The notes under the pieces: model-generated
Seen by the model: only the letters and a program-made list of their open reading frames with translations
Databases searched by the model: none
Told to the model about the DNA's origin: nothing
Source of the DNA: Arachnia propionica
GTDB lineage: Bacteria > Actinomycetota > Actinomycetes > Propionibacteriales > Propionibacteriaceae
DNA: 64,000 nucleotides
NCBI RefSeq assembly: GCF_003859805.1
Contig: NZ_RQZG01000005.1
Span: forward strand, 122,104 to 186,103
Reading direction: 5' to 3'
Translations under genes and position numbers: made by a program
In this document: positions 45,742-54,624 of the stretch, one piece after another
How positions within the stretch are numbered: the stretch's first letter is position 1
Layout: each line of letters opens with the position of its first letter

Positions 45742-46809
45742 ATGACCCTGGACCCGACTGCTGACCTCGTGACGTTGCTGCGGAGCGTGGTGGACGTGGA
45801 GAGCGTCTCAGGCAATGAGGCGCCACTCGCCGACCTCGTCGAGGAGGTGCTGCGCCGCCAGCCACACCTGGTCGTCGAACGTGACGGCGACTGTGTCGTC
45901 GCCCGTACCGATCTGGGGCGCGACCAGCGCATCGTCATCGCCGGGCATCTCGACACCGTCCCGGTGGCCGACAACCTGCCGTCCTGGGTGAGCGAGACCC
46001 CTGACGGGGTGATGGTCCACGGGCGCGGCACCTGCGACATGAAGGGCGGGATCGCGGTTGCCCTGAAACTGGCATGCGAGCTGAGCGCTCCCGGCGTCGA
46101 CGTCACCTGGATCTTCTATGACAACGAGGAGGTCGAGTCCCACCGCAACGGTCTGGGACGGCTCGCCCGGAATCGACCGGATCTGCTGGCCTCGGATCTC
46201 GCCGTGCTCATGGAGCCGACCGCGGCCGAGATCGAGGGCGGCTGCCAGGGCACCATCCGGGTCCGGGTGAACGCCGCGGGACAGGCCGCGCACAGTGCCC
46301 GTTCCTGGATGGGGCACAATGCCATCCACGACCTGGCGGATGTGCTCGCCAGGCTGGCGGCACACACACCGCAGGAGGTGGAGGTCGAGGGCCTGGTCTA
46401 CCGAGAAGGACTCAACGCGGTGCGCATCGGAGGAGGAGTGGCGGGCAACGTGATCCCGCCTGAGGCGTGGGTGGAGGTCAACTACCGATACGCCCCGGAC
46501 AAGACCGCTGAGGAGGCCTTGGACCAGCTCGACCACCTGTTGGGCGGCCAGACCTGCGAGGTGCTCGACGTCTCCCCGGCGGCCCGTCCTGGTCTGGACC
46601 AGCCACTCGCCCGGGCCTTCGTGGCAGCCGTGGGCGGTCAGGCCCGTCCCAAGTACGGCTGGACCGATGTCGCACGTTTCTCGGCCCTCGGGATCCCCGC
46701 CGTGAACTACGGACCGGGGGACCCGTCGCTCGCGCACCGTGACGACGAACACTGCCCGGCCTCCCACCTGGAGCGATGTGCACAAGGGCTGCGCCGACTC
46801 CTCGCCTGA
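45742..46809 (+). CDS. dapE: Succinyl-diaminopimelate desuccinylase
   Basis: 355 residues, M20 metallopeptidase fold. The dinuclear zinc site is visible: His and Asp in AGHLDTVPV (about residue 74), Asp in GRGTCDMKGG, and Glu-Glu in YDNEEVES, with a late His in SLAHRDDEH. It releases succinate to give LL-diaminopimelate. It pairs with dapD across the divergent promoter. Confidence 0.94.
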   Translation: MTLDPTADLVTLLRSVVDVESVSGNEAPLADLVEEVLRRQPHLVVERDGDCVVARTDLGRDQRIVIAGHLDTVPVADNLPSWVSETPDGVMVHGRGTCDMKGGIAVALKLACELSAPGVDVTWIFYDNEEVESHRNGLGRLARNRPDLLASDLAVLMEPTAAEIEGGCQGTIRVRVNAAGQAAHSARSWMGHNAIHDLADVLARLAAHTPQEVEVEGLVYREGLNAVRIGGGVAGNVIPPEAWVEVNYRYAPDKTAEEALDQLDHLLGGQTCEVLDVSPAARPGLDQPLARAFVAAVGGQARPKYGWTDVARFSALGIPAVNYGPGDPSLAHRDDEHCPASHLERCAQGLRRLLA

Positions 46810-46852
46810 ACCGTCCTGCCCGAACCCGAAACGCAACCTCGAAGGAGAACCG

Positions 46853-47566
46853 ATGTCCGATCGTCGTCAGGGTGCTGTCGTGCTGCGCGGCCACGCCCAC
46901 ACCGTCCCCACCGCGGACGAGGCCCTGCTGGCGTCCGACCGCGCCGACTGGGCGACGAAGGACCCCTGGCGGGTGCTGCGGATCCAGTCCGAGTTCGTCG
47001 AGGGGTTCGACACCCTGCACGATCTTCCGCCCGCCATCAGCATCTTCGGATCCGCACGCACCCCGACGGACTCCCCGATGTACCGGGCGGCCGAGCGGAT
47101 CGCGCAGGAGCTCACCGCGCGGGGCTGGGCGGTCGTCACCGGTGGTGGGCCGGGCATCATGGAGGCCGGGAACAAGGGAGCCTCGGAGGCCGGGGGCACC
47201 TCCGTCGGGCTCGGCATCGAGCTGCCTCACGAGCAGGGACTCAACCCCTACGTCGGGCTCGGCATCAACTTCCGGTACTTCTTCGCCCGCAAGACGATGT
47301 TCCTCAAGTACTCGCGGGGTTTCATCGCGATGCCCGGCGGATTCGGCACCCTGGACGAACTCTTCGAGTCGCTCACGCTGATCCAGACCGGCAAGGTGCG
47401 TCACTTCCCCGTGGTGCTGTTCGGGACAAAGTTCTGGGGGCCACTGCTGGAGTGGCTGGAGCAGACCCTGGAGGCTGGAGGATTCATCAGTCCCGGGGAC
47501 CTCGACCTCGTCACCGTGACTGACGACATCGCCGAGGCCGTCGCTGCCATGGGGTCGCCCCGGTAG
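46853..47566 (+). CDS. LOG-family (TIGR00730) protein
   Basis: 237 residues of the Lonely Guy family. GGGPGIMEAGNKGA and PGGFGTLDE, the nucleotide and catalytic motifs, are intact. Characterised members hydrolyse cytokinin riboside monophosphates or other nucleotide monophosphates; the M. tuberculosis homologue Rv1205 occupies the same place. ATG 46853 follows GAAGGAGA. Its end overlaps the first copy of an 8-bp tandem repeat. Confidence 0.9.
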   Translation: MSDRRQGAVVLRGHAHTVPTADEALLASDRADWATKDPWRVLRIQSEFVEGFDTLHDLPPAISIFGSARTPTDSPMYRAAERIAQELTARGWAVVTGGGPGIMEAGNKGASEAGGTSVGLGIELPHEQGLNPYVGLGINFRYFFARKTMFLKYSRGFIAMPGGFGTLDELFESLTLIQTGKVRHFPVVLFGTKFWGPLLEWLEQTLEAGGFISPGDLDLVTVTDDIAEAVAAMGSPR

Positions 47567-47585
47567 GCCGGTAGGCCGGTAGGCT
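47562..47585 (+). repeat. 8-bp tandem repeat carrying -10-like boxes
   Basis: GGTAGGCC, GGTAGGCC, GGTAGGCT in exact tandem (47562, 47570, 47578). The first contains the TAG stop of the LOG gene and the last the TAGGCT box of the next gene, so slippage would change promoter copy number or spacing. Confidence 0.75.
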
Positions 47586-47591
47586 CGGCCC

Positions 47592-48041
47592 ATGGTGTGG
47601 TTGATCGTGGTCGCCGCGATGGTGGTGCTGGGGATGGCGGCAGTGGCCGGGACCGGACGGTTCAAGGAGATGCCCGAGGTGGTCAACGACCGACCGAGGG
47701 CGGTGCTGCCTCAGCTTCCCTTCGGCGTCGAGTACCTCTCCCACCTGCGCCTGCCGAGGGTGAGCACCGGATACGACACCGAACAGGTCACCCGTTTCCT
47801 CGACGCCGCCGTGGCGCGGACCGCGGATCGGGAACCGCCGTTGTTCGACGTGGTGCCCGGCGGCTACGACATGCAGGCCGCGGACCGGGTGGTCGCGGAG
47901 GCGATGCGGTTCCTCGACGAACGGCCCTCGAACCCCGAGCCCCGGGAATCTGTGGACCTGTCAGCCGAACAACCGACGGGGGAGGGTGTGGGTCCGGCGA
48001 CACCCCGCCGTGGGGTGGGCGACCCGGGGAATGCGGAATAA
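47592..48041 (+). CDS. Small membrane protein with DivIVA-like segment
   Basis: 149 residues. One membrane segment (about 1-20) then a block LRLPRVSTGYDTEQVTRFLD around 52-71 that follows the DivIVA start pattern (F-x-x-x-x-x-G-Y-x-x-x-x-V-x-x-F-L). The C-terminal 40 residues are Pro/Glu-rich. Leaderless start, 6 nt after TAGGCT. Possibly a cell-envelope or septal factor; function unknown. Confidence 0.7.
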   Translation: MVWLIVVAAMVVLGMAAVAGTGRFKEMPEVVNDRPRAVLPQLPFGVEYLSHLRLPRVSTGYDTEQVTRFLDAAVARTADREPPLFDVVPGGYDMQAADRVVAEAMRFLDERPSNPEPRESVDLSAEQPTGEGVGPATPRRGVGDPGNAE

Positions 48042-48083
48042 TGGATGCATTCGCTCGACTTTGAGAAGGAATGAGGTTGGCCC

Positions 48084-48251
48084 ATGGCAGCAATGAAACC
48101 CCGCACCGGTGACGGACCGATGGAGGTCACCAAGGAAGGGCGAGGCATCGTCATGCGCGTGCCGGTCGACGGAGGCGGTCGTCTCGTCGTCGAGATGAAC
48201 GCCGCCGAGGCCACCGACCTGTTGAACGCACTCAAGGACGTCGTCGGCTGA
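48084..48251 (+). CDS. DUF3117 protein
   Basis: 55 residues (begins MAAMKPRTGDGPMEVTKEGR), a conserved short actinobacterial family of unknown function (Rv1211-like) found before glgA/glgC. A GAGAAGGA site lies about 12 nt upstream. A perfect hairpin follows the stop. Too short for most ORF callers but conserved over nearly its whole length. Confidence 0.88.
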   Translation: MAAMKPRTGDGPMEVTKEGRGIVMRVPVDGGGRLVVEMNAAEATDLLNALKDVVG

Positions 48252-48273
48252 ACCTCGTCCGACACCTGCTCAA

Positions 48274-48304
48274 GGGGCCGCCCGGGATCATCCCGGGCGG
48301 CCCC
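48274..48304. terminator. Bidirectional terminator between DUF3117 gene and glgA
   Basis: Left arm 48274-48287 and right arm 48291-48304 form a perfect 14-bp stem with a TCA loop. It stands between two converging genes, 22 bp after one stop and 8 bp from the other. Confidence 0.8.
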
Positions 48305-48312
48305 GATCGCAC

Positions 48313-49503
48313 TCAGCGGGCACCGTGGTGGGCGACGGCCTGCTCATAGACGGCGACGGTCTCACGGGCGATCCGCTCCCACGAGAACTCGTCGATGCAG
48401 CGCTGTCTGCCGGACCTGCCGTACCGTTCTGCCAGCGAGACGTCTCCGGTCAAGGTGTTGACCTTGGCGGCGAAATCGGCCTCGAAGGTCGCGACGAAGT
48501 CCGGGTCGTCGGCCCGGGTGGGATCGTAGGGGACCAGCAGCCCGGTCTCCTGATCCACCACGACCTCCGGGATCCCGCCGACGGCGGACGCCACGACGGC
48601 GGTCTCGCAGGCCATGGCCTCGAGGTTCACGATGCCGAGGGGCTCGTAGATGCTGGGGCAGGCGAACACCGTGGCGTGGGTGAGCACCTGGCGCACCGAG
48701 GCGCGGGGCAGCATCTCCTGGACCCAGACCACGGGAGCCGTACGCTCTGCCTGGACCTCGGCGAAGGCGGTCTCGAACTCCGCTGCGATCTCAGGGGTGT
48801 CCGGTGCGCCGGCCAGCAGGATCAGTTGGGTCCCGGCGTCGAACTGTCGGGCGGCCCGAACCAGGTGAATCAGTCCCTTCTGCCGGGTGATCCGGCCGAC
48901 GAAGACCACGGAAGGCCGATCGAGGTCCATGCCCAGGTCGGTCACGATGTCGGTTCCCGGGTCCGGGCGGAACTCCTCGGTGTCGATGCCGTTGCGCACC
49001 ACGAAGACCCGATCCGGATCCAGGTCCGGGTAGGACTCGAGCACGTCGGCCCGCATCCCGGCCGAGACCGAGATGACGGCGTCGGCGGCCTCGAAGGCGG
49101 TCTTTTCCGCCCAGGAGCTCACGCGGTAGCCACCCCCCAGCTGCTCGGCCTTCCACGGGCGGTGCGGCTCGAGGGAGTGGGAGGTCACGACATGGGCCCG
49201 GTCCAGCATCAGTCCGGCCAGGTGACCTCCCATGTTGGCGTACCAGGTGTGGGAGTGGATGACGTCGGTGTCCGGGGCGACGGCGGCCGCCATCGACAGG
49301 TCGGCACCCAGCACCCGCAGGGCTGCGTTCGCGGCCTCGGGCCAGGTCTCGGGGTGGGCAGTGGCACCATCACGTGGGTCACCCATGCAGTGCACATCGA
49401 CGTCGATGAGCCTGCGCAGCTGGGGGACGAGCTGGGCCACGTGCACCCCGGCACCGCCGTAGATCGAAGGGGGATACTCGCGGGTCAACAGCGATAGCTT
49501 CAT
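48313..49503 (-). CDS. glgA: Glycogen synthase / maltose-1-phosphate synthase (GT4, actinobacterial type)
   Basis: 396 residues, GT4 glycosyltransferase with the usual two domains. YGGAGVHVAQLVPQL near the start and the EPLGIVNLEAMACETAVVAS donor-binding segment (E-x7-E) near residue 307 are clear. The M. tuberculosis counterpart Rv1212c (GlgM) uses ADP-glucose to make maltose 1-phosphate or extend glucan, so the product could be either. ATG 49503 is 7 nt after TAGGAT (49516-49511). Divergent from glgC. Confidence 0.91.
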   Translation of the reverse strand: MKLSLLTREYPPSIYGGAGVHVAQLVPQLRRLIDVDVHCMGDPRDGATAHPETWPEAANAALRVLGADLSMAAAVAPDTDVIHSHTWYANMGGHLAGLMLDRAHVVTSHSLEPHRPWKAEQLGGGYRVSSWAEKTAFEAADAVISVSAGMRADVLESYPDLDPDRVFVVRNGIDTEEFRPDPGTDIVTDLGMDLDRPSVVFVGRITRQKGLIHLVRAARQFDAGTQLILLAGAPDTPEIAAEFETAFAEVQAERTAPVVWVQEMLPRASVRQVLTHATVFACPSIYEPLGIVNLEAMACETAVVASAVGGIPEVVVDQETGLLVPYDPTRADDPDFVATFEADFAAKVNTLTGDVSLAERYGRSGRQRCIDEFSWERIARETVAVYEQAVAHHGAR

Positions 49504-49510
49504 GAACCGC

Positions 49511-49559
49511 ATCCTACTTTCTGGATTCTGTTGTGGGGCGCCGTTGGAAGCGCTAGGTT
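49511..49559. promoter_or_regulatory. glgA/glgC divergent promoter region with AGCGCT core
   Basis: Minus box TAGGAT (49516-49511) and plus box TAGGTT (49554-49559), each in leaderless spacing. A half-site TTGGAAGCGCT ends at 49554, overlapping the glgC -10 box; its TGGAAGCGCT core resembles LacI-family operators, but the other half is poor. Confidence 0.4.
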
Positions 49560-49565
49560 TCAAGC

Positions 49566-50792
49566 ATGGTCGCTCGCCCGAAGATCTTGTCCATTGTCCT
49601 CGCCGGTGGGGAGGGCAAGCGGCTGATGCCGCTCACTGCCGACCGCGCCAAGCCTGCCGTCCCGTTCGGCGGCAGCTATCGCCTGATCGACTTCGTCCTG
49701 TCGAACCTGGCGAACTCGGGGTTGACCCGCGTGGCTGTCCTGACCCAGTACAAGTCCCACTCCCTCGACCGGCACATCTCCATGACCTGGCGGTTCTCCA
49801 CCCTGATGGGGGCCTACGTCGCCCCGGTGCCCGCCCAGCAGCGGCTCGGGCCGCGCTGGTACCAGGGATCGGCGGATGCGATCTACCAGTCGCTCAACCT
49901 GATCCGTGACGCGAACCCGGACTACGTGGTGGTCTTCGGCGCGGACAACATCTACCGGATGGACATCGAGGCCATGGTGGACGCCCACATCGACTCCGGC
50001 CTGGGTTGCACCGTCGCCGGCATCCGGGTGCCACGTCAGGAGGCCTCGGCCTTCGGGATCATCGACGCCGATGTGGACAAGAGGATCAAGAGTTTCCTCG
50101 AGAAACCCGCTGATCCCCCCGGTCTGCCGGATTCACCCGACGAGTCGTTCGCCTCGATGGGCAACTACGTGTTCAACCGCCACGCACTGGTCGAGGCGCT
50201 GCGGGCCGATGCCGACAACCCGACGGCGAAGCACGACATGGGCGGTGACATCGTGCCGTGGTTCACCGAGCAGGGTCAGGCCCAGGTCTACGACTTCCGG
50301 GACAACCTGGTGCCGGGGGCCACGGACAAGGACCGCAACTACTGGCGGGACGTGGGGACCATCGATGCCTACCACGAGGCCCACATGGACCTGGTGAGCA
50401 TCGACCCCGAGTTCAATCTCTACAACTCGGACTGGCCGATCCTCACCCACCACGTGCAGGCCCCAGGGGCCAAGTTCGTGATCCGTGGCAAGGCCGAGGA
50501 CTCCATCGTCAATCCGGGGTGCATCATCTCCGGTGGCGAGGTGGACCGCACCGTGCTGGGCCCGAACGTGCGGGTCGACAAGTGGTCACAGATCTCCGAC
50601 TCGGTGCTCATGGACGGTGTCCAGGTCGGCCGGGACGCCGTGGTGCGCCGGGCAATCCTGGACAAGCACGTCGTGGTGCCCGACGGCGTGCAGATCGGTG
50701 TCGACCACGATCACGACCGTGCCCGGGGGTTCCACGTCTCCGGCGGTGGTGTCGTGGTGATCGGCAAGGACACGGTCGTCCCGCGGGACTGA
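49566..50792 (+). CDS. glgC: Glucose-1-phosphate adenylyltransferase
   Basis: 408 residues; makes ADP-glucose from ATP and glucose 1-phosphate. The N-terminal nucleotidyltransferase motif [12 protein letters not shown] with AKPAVPFGG is at 14-36, and the C-terminal part is a left-handed beta-helix. The [11 protein letters not shown] stretch fits ADP-glucose pyrophosphorylases. Leaderless start 6 nt after TAGGTT. Feeds the divergent GlgA. Confidence 0.95.
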   Translation: MVARPKILSIVLAGGEGKRLMPLTADRAKPAVPFGGSYRLIDFVLSNLANSGLTRVAVLTQYKSHSLDRHISMTWRFSTLMGAYVAPVPAQQRLGPRWYQGSADAIYQSLNLIRDANPDYVVVFGADNIYRMDIEAMVDAHIDSGLGCTVAGIRVPRQEASAFGIIDADVDKRIKSFLEKPADPPGLPDSPDESFASMGNYVFNRHALVEALRADADNPTAKHDMGGDIVPWFTEQGQAQVYDFRDNLVPGATDKDRNYWRDVGTIDAYHEAHMDLVSIDPEFNLYNSDWPILTHHVQAPGAKFVIRGKAEDSIVNPGCIISGGEVDRTVLGPNVRVDKWSQISDSVLMDGVQVGRDAVVRRAILDKHVVVPDGVQIGVDHDHDRARGFHVSGGGVVVIGKDTVVPRD

Positions 50793-50816
50793 TCGATCAC
50801 GGTCTGCTGCCCGGCG

Positions 50817-51473
50817 TCAGTTCTTGACGGCGAGCAGCAGACCGTTGCCGACCGGGAGCAACGTGGTGGTGTAGCACTCGGCGGCCTTCACGGCGTCGAG
50901 GGCCTCACGGATGATGATGGTCTCGTCGTCCTCCCGATCCGGGTCGGCGACGGAATTGTGCCACAGCACGTCGTGGATGAGCAGGGAGCCTCCGGAGCGC
51001 AGCAGTCGGGCGGCCGAGGCCACGTACTCGACGTACTCCAGTTTGTCCCCGTTGACGAAGACGATGTCGTAGGCCCCATCGCGCAGTTTCGGCAGCACCT
51101 CGAGAGGGTTGCCGGCGATGAGTCGACACCGGGAGGAGGGGTAGCCGGCCCGTGAGAGGAACCCACGTGCCGGGAGCTGGTGCTCCGGTTCAGGGTCGAT
51201 GCTGGTGAGCACGCCGTCGGGGCTCATGCCGGCCAGCAGGGCCAGGGCCGAGGTGCCCAGCACGGTACCCACCTCGACGACGGTGCGGGCACCCGTGGCC
51301 CTGGCGAGGGCCGTGAGCGTGGCGGAGACTCCCGGGCTGATGGGCTGCAGGCCGGCCAGGACGGCTTCGTCACGGGCGGCACGCAGGTCATCGCTGATGG
51401 GGGACAGGTCCTCGGCGAAGAACCAGGACTGCTCTGTGGGGGCCTGGAGGCCGGTGTCTGCGGCGTCGTTCAC
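50817..51473 (-). CDS. O-methyltransferase (class I SAM-dependent, Rv1220c-like)
   Basis: 218 residues of the caffeoyl-CoA-O-methyltransferase-like family. The SAM pocket VVEVGTVLGTSALALL is at about 64-79 (the common E-(I/V)-G-T form) and metal-linked acidic residues occur around FVNGDKLEY. The substrate is unknown. GTG 51473 lies 6 nt after TAGAGT (51485-51480). In M. tuberculosis the homologue stands just before sigE, as here but with dapA in between. Confidence 0.88.
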   Translation of the reverse strand: MNDAADTGLQAPTEQSWFFAEDLSPISDDLRAARDEAVLAGLQPISPGVSATLTALARATGARTVVEVGTVLGTSALALLAGMSPDGVLTSIDPEPEHQLPARGFLSRAGYPSSRCRLIAGNPLEVLPKLRDGAYDIVFVNGDKLEYVEYVASAARLLRSGGSLLIHDVLWHNSVADPDREDDETIIIREALDAVKAAECYTTTLLPVGNGLLLAVKN

Positions 51474-51529
51474 GACTCAACTCTAGCGACTGTGACCGCG
51501 TTTTCCGGGAAGGCCCTATTCTGGCATCC

Positions 51530-51727
51530 ATGAGTCACGTCGTGGGGAGGACGGCATGGCCCACGACCGGGAAGCACGTCCTGTCATCCAGGAGGACAGA
51601 ACATGAGCAACAACCAGCCAGAACCGATCTTCGGAAGGCTGCTGACCGCGATGATCACGCCGTTCGGGTCGAACGGGGAGCTCGACCTCGGCGAGGCGGT
51701 CCGGTTGGCCACCCATCTCGTCGATGA
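51530..51727 (+). CDS. Possible leaderless upstream ORF overlapping dapA
   Basis: ATG 51530 is 7 nt after TATTCT (51517-51522), the same leaderless spacing as real genes around it. The frame (65 codons, many Arg) reads across the dapA ribosome site and start in another register. The peptide has no family and is probably a by-product; ribosomes on it could tune dapA initiation. Confidence 0.3.
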   Translation: MSHVVGRTAWPTTGKHVLSSRRTEHEQQPARTDLRKAADRDDHAVRVERGARPRRGGPVGHPSRR

Positions 51728-52493
51728 GCTGGGACACGACGGTCTGGTCATCAACGGTACGACGGGGGAGTCGCCCACCACGAGTGATGCCGAGAAGCGC
51801 GCCCTGCTCGAGGCCGTCATCGAGGCCGTCGGCGACCGCGCTTCGGTCGTCGCCGGGGTCGGGACCTTCGACACCCACCACACGGTGCGGCTCGCGGAAC
51901 AGGCCGCGGAGGCCGGGGCCGACGGGTTGCTGGTGGTGACCCCTTACTACTCGCGCCCCCCGGTGGACGCCCTGGAGGCCCACTTCCTCACCGTCGCCGA
52001 TCAGATCGAGCTGCCCGTGATGCTCTACGACATCCCCCACCGGGCCGGGATCCCGATCCCGGAGGAGTCCCTCATCCGGCTGGCGGATCACCCCCGGATC
52101 GTCGCGGTCAAGGACGCCAAGGGGGACATCGCCTCCTCGTCGGTGGTGCTGGCGCGCACCACACTGACCTATTACGCGGGTGACGACGCCTACCTGCTGC
52201 CCCTGCTGGCGGTCGGCGGGGCGGGTGTGGTGGGAACCTCCACCCATTTCACCGGGGCCCAGACCCGCGGTGTCATCGAGGCCTTCCTGGCAGGGGACGT
52301 CGATCGGGCACGACAGCTCAACGCCGAGGTGCTGGCCGCGTTCCGGGGGGTGTTCGCCACCCAGGGGGCGATGATGGTCAAGGCCGCGTTGAACCGCCGG
52401 GGATTCGCCGTCGGTGAGTGCCGTCCTCCCATGGGCCGGGTGGCACCGGAGGTCCTGGAGCGTTTCCTCGACGTGCTCGATCAGACGGTGTGA
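51603..52493 (+). CDS. dapA: 4-hydroxy-tetrahydrodipicolinate synthase
   Basis: 296 residues, class I aldolase fold. Schiff-base Lys170 is in [10 protein letters not shown]; Tyr142 in MLYDIPHR and the Thr-Thr pair of NGTTGE (residues 51-55) complete the catalytic set. It condenses pyruvate with aspartate semialdehyde, the first lysine-specific step. ATG 51603 follows CAGGAGGA. The promoter upstream may also yield the leader ORF. dapB is not in the window. Confidence 0.95.
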   Translation: MSNNQPEPIFGRLLTAMITPFGSNGELDLGEAVRLATHLVDELGHDGLVINGTTGESPTTSDAEKRALLEAVIEAVGDRASVVAGVGTFDTHHTVRLAEQAAEAGADGLLVVTPYYSRPPVDALEAHFLTVADQIELPVMLYDIPHRAGIPIPEESLIRLADHPRIVAVKDAKGDIASSSVVLARTTLTYYAGDDAYLLPLLAVGGAGVVGTSTHFTGAQTRGVIEAFLAGDVDRARQLNAEVLAAFRGVFATQGAMMVKAALNRRGFAVGECRPPMGRVAPEVLERFLDVLDQTV

Positions 52494-52494
52494 C

Positions 52495-52519
52495 GGGAAC
52501 AAACCGGGGCGGTCGGTTC
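52495..52519 (+). promoter_or_regulatory. Candidate ECF (SigE-type) promoter before sigE
   Basis: GGAAC at 52496-52500 and GTTCG at 52516-52520 with 15 bp between, matching the GGAAC-N15-GTT pattern recognised by actinobacterial ECF sigma factors. A start near 52526 would give a leader of about 50 nt. It would make sigE self-activating. A second, leaderless-type box CAGGAT lies at 52567-52572. Confidence 0.42.
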
Positions 52520-52578
52520 GTCGTGACGGATGGACGGTTTCACAGCTTCGTCACAGGTTCGCCTGTCAGGATGGATCC

Positions 52579-53166
52579 ATGAAGGGTGTACGAGTGTTTC
52601 AGGGCAAGGCCAGGAAGGCAGCAGCCAGCTGGGAGGCCCCGACCTGGGCTGAACTCGTCGCCGAGCACTCGGAGCGGGTCTACCGCCTGGCCCACCGGCT
52701 GACAGGCAACCGTCAGGATGCCGAGGACCTCACCCAGGACGTCTTCGTGCGGGTGTTCCGCTCCATCCACACCTTCCAGCCGGGAACACTTGAGGGGTGG
52801 CTGCACCGGATCACGACGAATCTCTTCCTGGACGGGGCCAGGCGTCGCCAGCGGATCCGGATGGACGCCCTCACCTCGGCCCCCGAACACGTCTGGGGGC
52901 AGGCCTCCAGTCCGGAGCAGCTCCACGACGACAGTTCCCTGGACGCGGACGTGGCCCAGGCGTTGGCGGAACTGAAACCGGAACAGCGGGTGGCCGTCGT
53001 GCTGTGTGACATCGAGGGGCTGTCCTACGAGGAGATCGCCCAGGTGCTCGACGTCAAGCTCGGCACCGTGCGCAGCAGGATCGCCCGGGGCAGGGCACAG
53101 CTCCGGGAGGCACTGGCCCACCGTGCCCCGCACGGCGAACACGCCCGGTACCTGGGGGTCTCCTAG
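52579..53166 (+). CDS. sigE: ECF sigma factor SigE
   Basis: 195 residues with region 2 ([25 protein letters not shown] at about 39-63) and region 4 ([38 protein letters not shown] near 138-175), no other domain. The placement after the methyltransferase and before anti-sigma and tatB matches M. tuberculosis sigE (Rv1221). ATG 52579 has no ribosome site. Released from its membrane partner it should direct envelope-stress genes. Confidence 0.92.
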   Translation: MKGVRVFQGKARKAAASWEAPTWAELVAEHSERVYRLAHRLTGNRQDAEDLTQDVFVRVFRSIHTFQPGTLEGWLHRITTNLFLDGARRRQRIRMDALTSAPEHVWGQASSPEQLHDDSSLDADVAQALAELKPEQRVAVVLCDIEGLSYEEIAQVLDVKLGTVRSRIARGRAQLREALAHRAPHGEHARYLGVS

Positions 53167-54594
53167 GTGACGCTCGGCCGAGACTGTCGACGATTCGCAG
53201 ACGACCTCTCGGGGTTCGTCGATCACACGCTGCCCGAACGTCGCCTGGGGCAGGTCTGTGATCACCTGGCCCACTGTGCCCAGTGCCGGGACACGGTGGC
53301 CGGTATCCAGGCCCTCCGGTCCCGTCTGTCGGCCAGTGCCACCCCGTGCCCTCCGGCCCCTGTGAGCCTCAACGAACGGTTGGAACGGATCGCGGGTGGC
53401 GAGTGCGATGAGCCGTTGTACCTGACCCGGGGACGAGGCTGCATGCTGCCGACCCGAGGGCAGCAGCTCAGGCAGCGTCTCACCCGTTCGGGAGCCGTCA
53501 CCGTCGTGATCCTGGCCGGTCTGCTCGGGTTGACGTTGGCCCTCGGGCATGAACCCAGACCCCTGCCCGACCCATTGGGCGAGGCCCGGCAGCAGTACTA
53601 CCTCTCCACCACTGCGATCAGCGTGAACGAGGGGATCGGGGCCGCGATGTGGGCGAGGGAGCACGGCTTGTCCTCCCAGGCCTCCCAGGTGGCCCCGAGA
53701 AGGGTCGAGCCCGAGGGGACCACGCCCGTCAGTCACACGGAGGCCATGACGGTGCTCAGCAGGAATCGCTACCAGGTCACCTTCTCGGGGAGACAGCGGG
53801 TCTGGTTGGCCGACGCCGAGGGGGCGCTGTGGGCCAACGACGTGAGGATCAACGAGATGGCCGGCCAAGGAGCCGGCATCACGGTGCTCGATGCCGACGG
53901 ACAGGCCTTCTCGTCCTGGTTCGTGCCGACCCTCGGGTGCTGCGGGCTGTCTCCCGAGATGGATCGGGAGTTCCACCGCTACACCGCGAGCCAGCTGGTC
54001 GCCGGACGCGAGACGCAGGTTCTCGAGGCGCGACGTGACGGCGTCGTGGTCTCCCGCTGGTGGGTGGACGCCGAGCACGACGTGGTGCTGTGGTTCGAAC
54101 GTTACGACACGGCGGGGAAGCCCACCGTCGTGGCGGGATTCCTCGAGATCACCTTCGGGGTGGCGGAGATCGACCAGGACGCGGTGCCCGCACTGACCCT
54201 CCAGGCCGCCAGTTCCGCAGACCGTGCGGGATGGTGCCATGGACTCACCCGGTGCCCCATGTCGTTGGCTGGACTGCCGCTGGTGGCCTACGGCACCAGC
54301 GGTCCGGGGGAACAGCCGTGGCAACGGCTCGTCTACTCCGACGGGGTGCGGACCCTGAGCGTCTCCTGGACACCCGGGGTGATCGGTCAGGTCACCCGGA
54401 TGGATGACGACGCCAGGGGGCAGCCCCACGTCAGCGTCTGGCAGGCCGGCGATGGGGTGATCTCCGTGGCGACCGCTGATTCTCGGGCCCTGCTGGTGCG
54501 GGCCTGCGACGAACTCCCGGGCGAGCGGGCCAGCGATTTCGACCTCGGGGACCGCTTCACCAGTGGGTTGTGGCGACTCCTCGGAATTGGATGA
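53167..54594 (+). CDS. Membrane anti-sigma factor, zinc-finger head fused to a MucB/RseB-like sensor
   Basis: 475 residues. Residues 1-45 contain the ZAS zinc site His33-x3-Cys37-x2-Cys40 (with Cys7) that binds the sigma factor; one transmembrane segment at about 109-127; then an extracytoplasmic domain of about 340 residues built of strands (YQVTFSGRQRVWLAD, RWWVDAEHDVVLWFERYD) in the manner of MucB/RseB/LolA folds. GTG 53167 directly follows the sigE stop. Mycobacterial RseA is far shorter, so here anchor and sensor are one chain. The sensor assignment is from pattern, not alignment. Confidence 0.82.
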   Translation: MTLGRDCRRFADDLSGFVDHTLPERRLGQVCDHLAHCAQCRDTVAGIQALRSRLSASATPCPPAPVSLNERLERIAGGECDEPLYLTRGRGCMLPTRGQQLRQRLTRSGAVTVVILAGLLGLTLALGHEPRPLPDPLGEARQQYYLSTTAISVNEGIGAAMWAREHGLSSQASQVAPRRVEPEGTTPVSHTEAMTVLSRNRYQVTFSGRQRVWLADAEGALWANDVRINEMAGQGAGITVLDADGQAFSSWFVPTLGCCGLSPEMDREFHRYTASQLVAGRETQVLEARRDGVVVSRWWVDAEHDVVLWFERYDTAGKPTVVAGFLEITFGVAEIDQDAVPALTLQAASSADRAGWCHGLTRCPMSLAGLPLVAYGTSGPGEQPWQRLVYSDGVRTLSVSWTPGVIGQVTRMDDDARGQPHVSVWQAGDGVISVATADSRALLVRACDELPGERASDFDLGDRFTSGLWRLLGIG

Positions 54595-54624
54595 TCCCTT
54601 CCGGGGCACGGTAGCCTGAACGAC

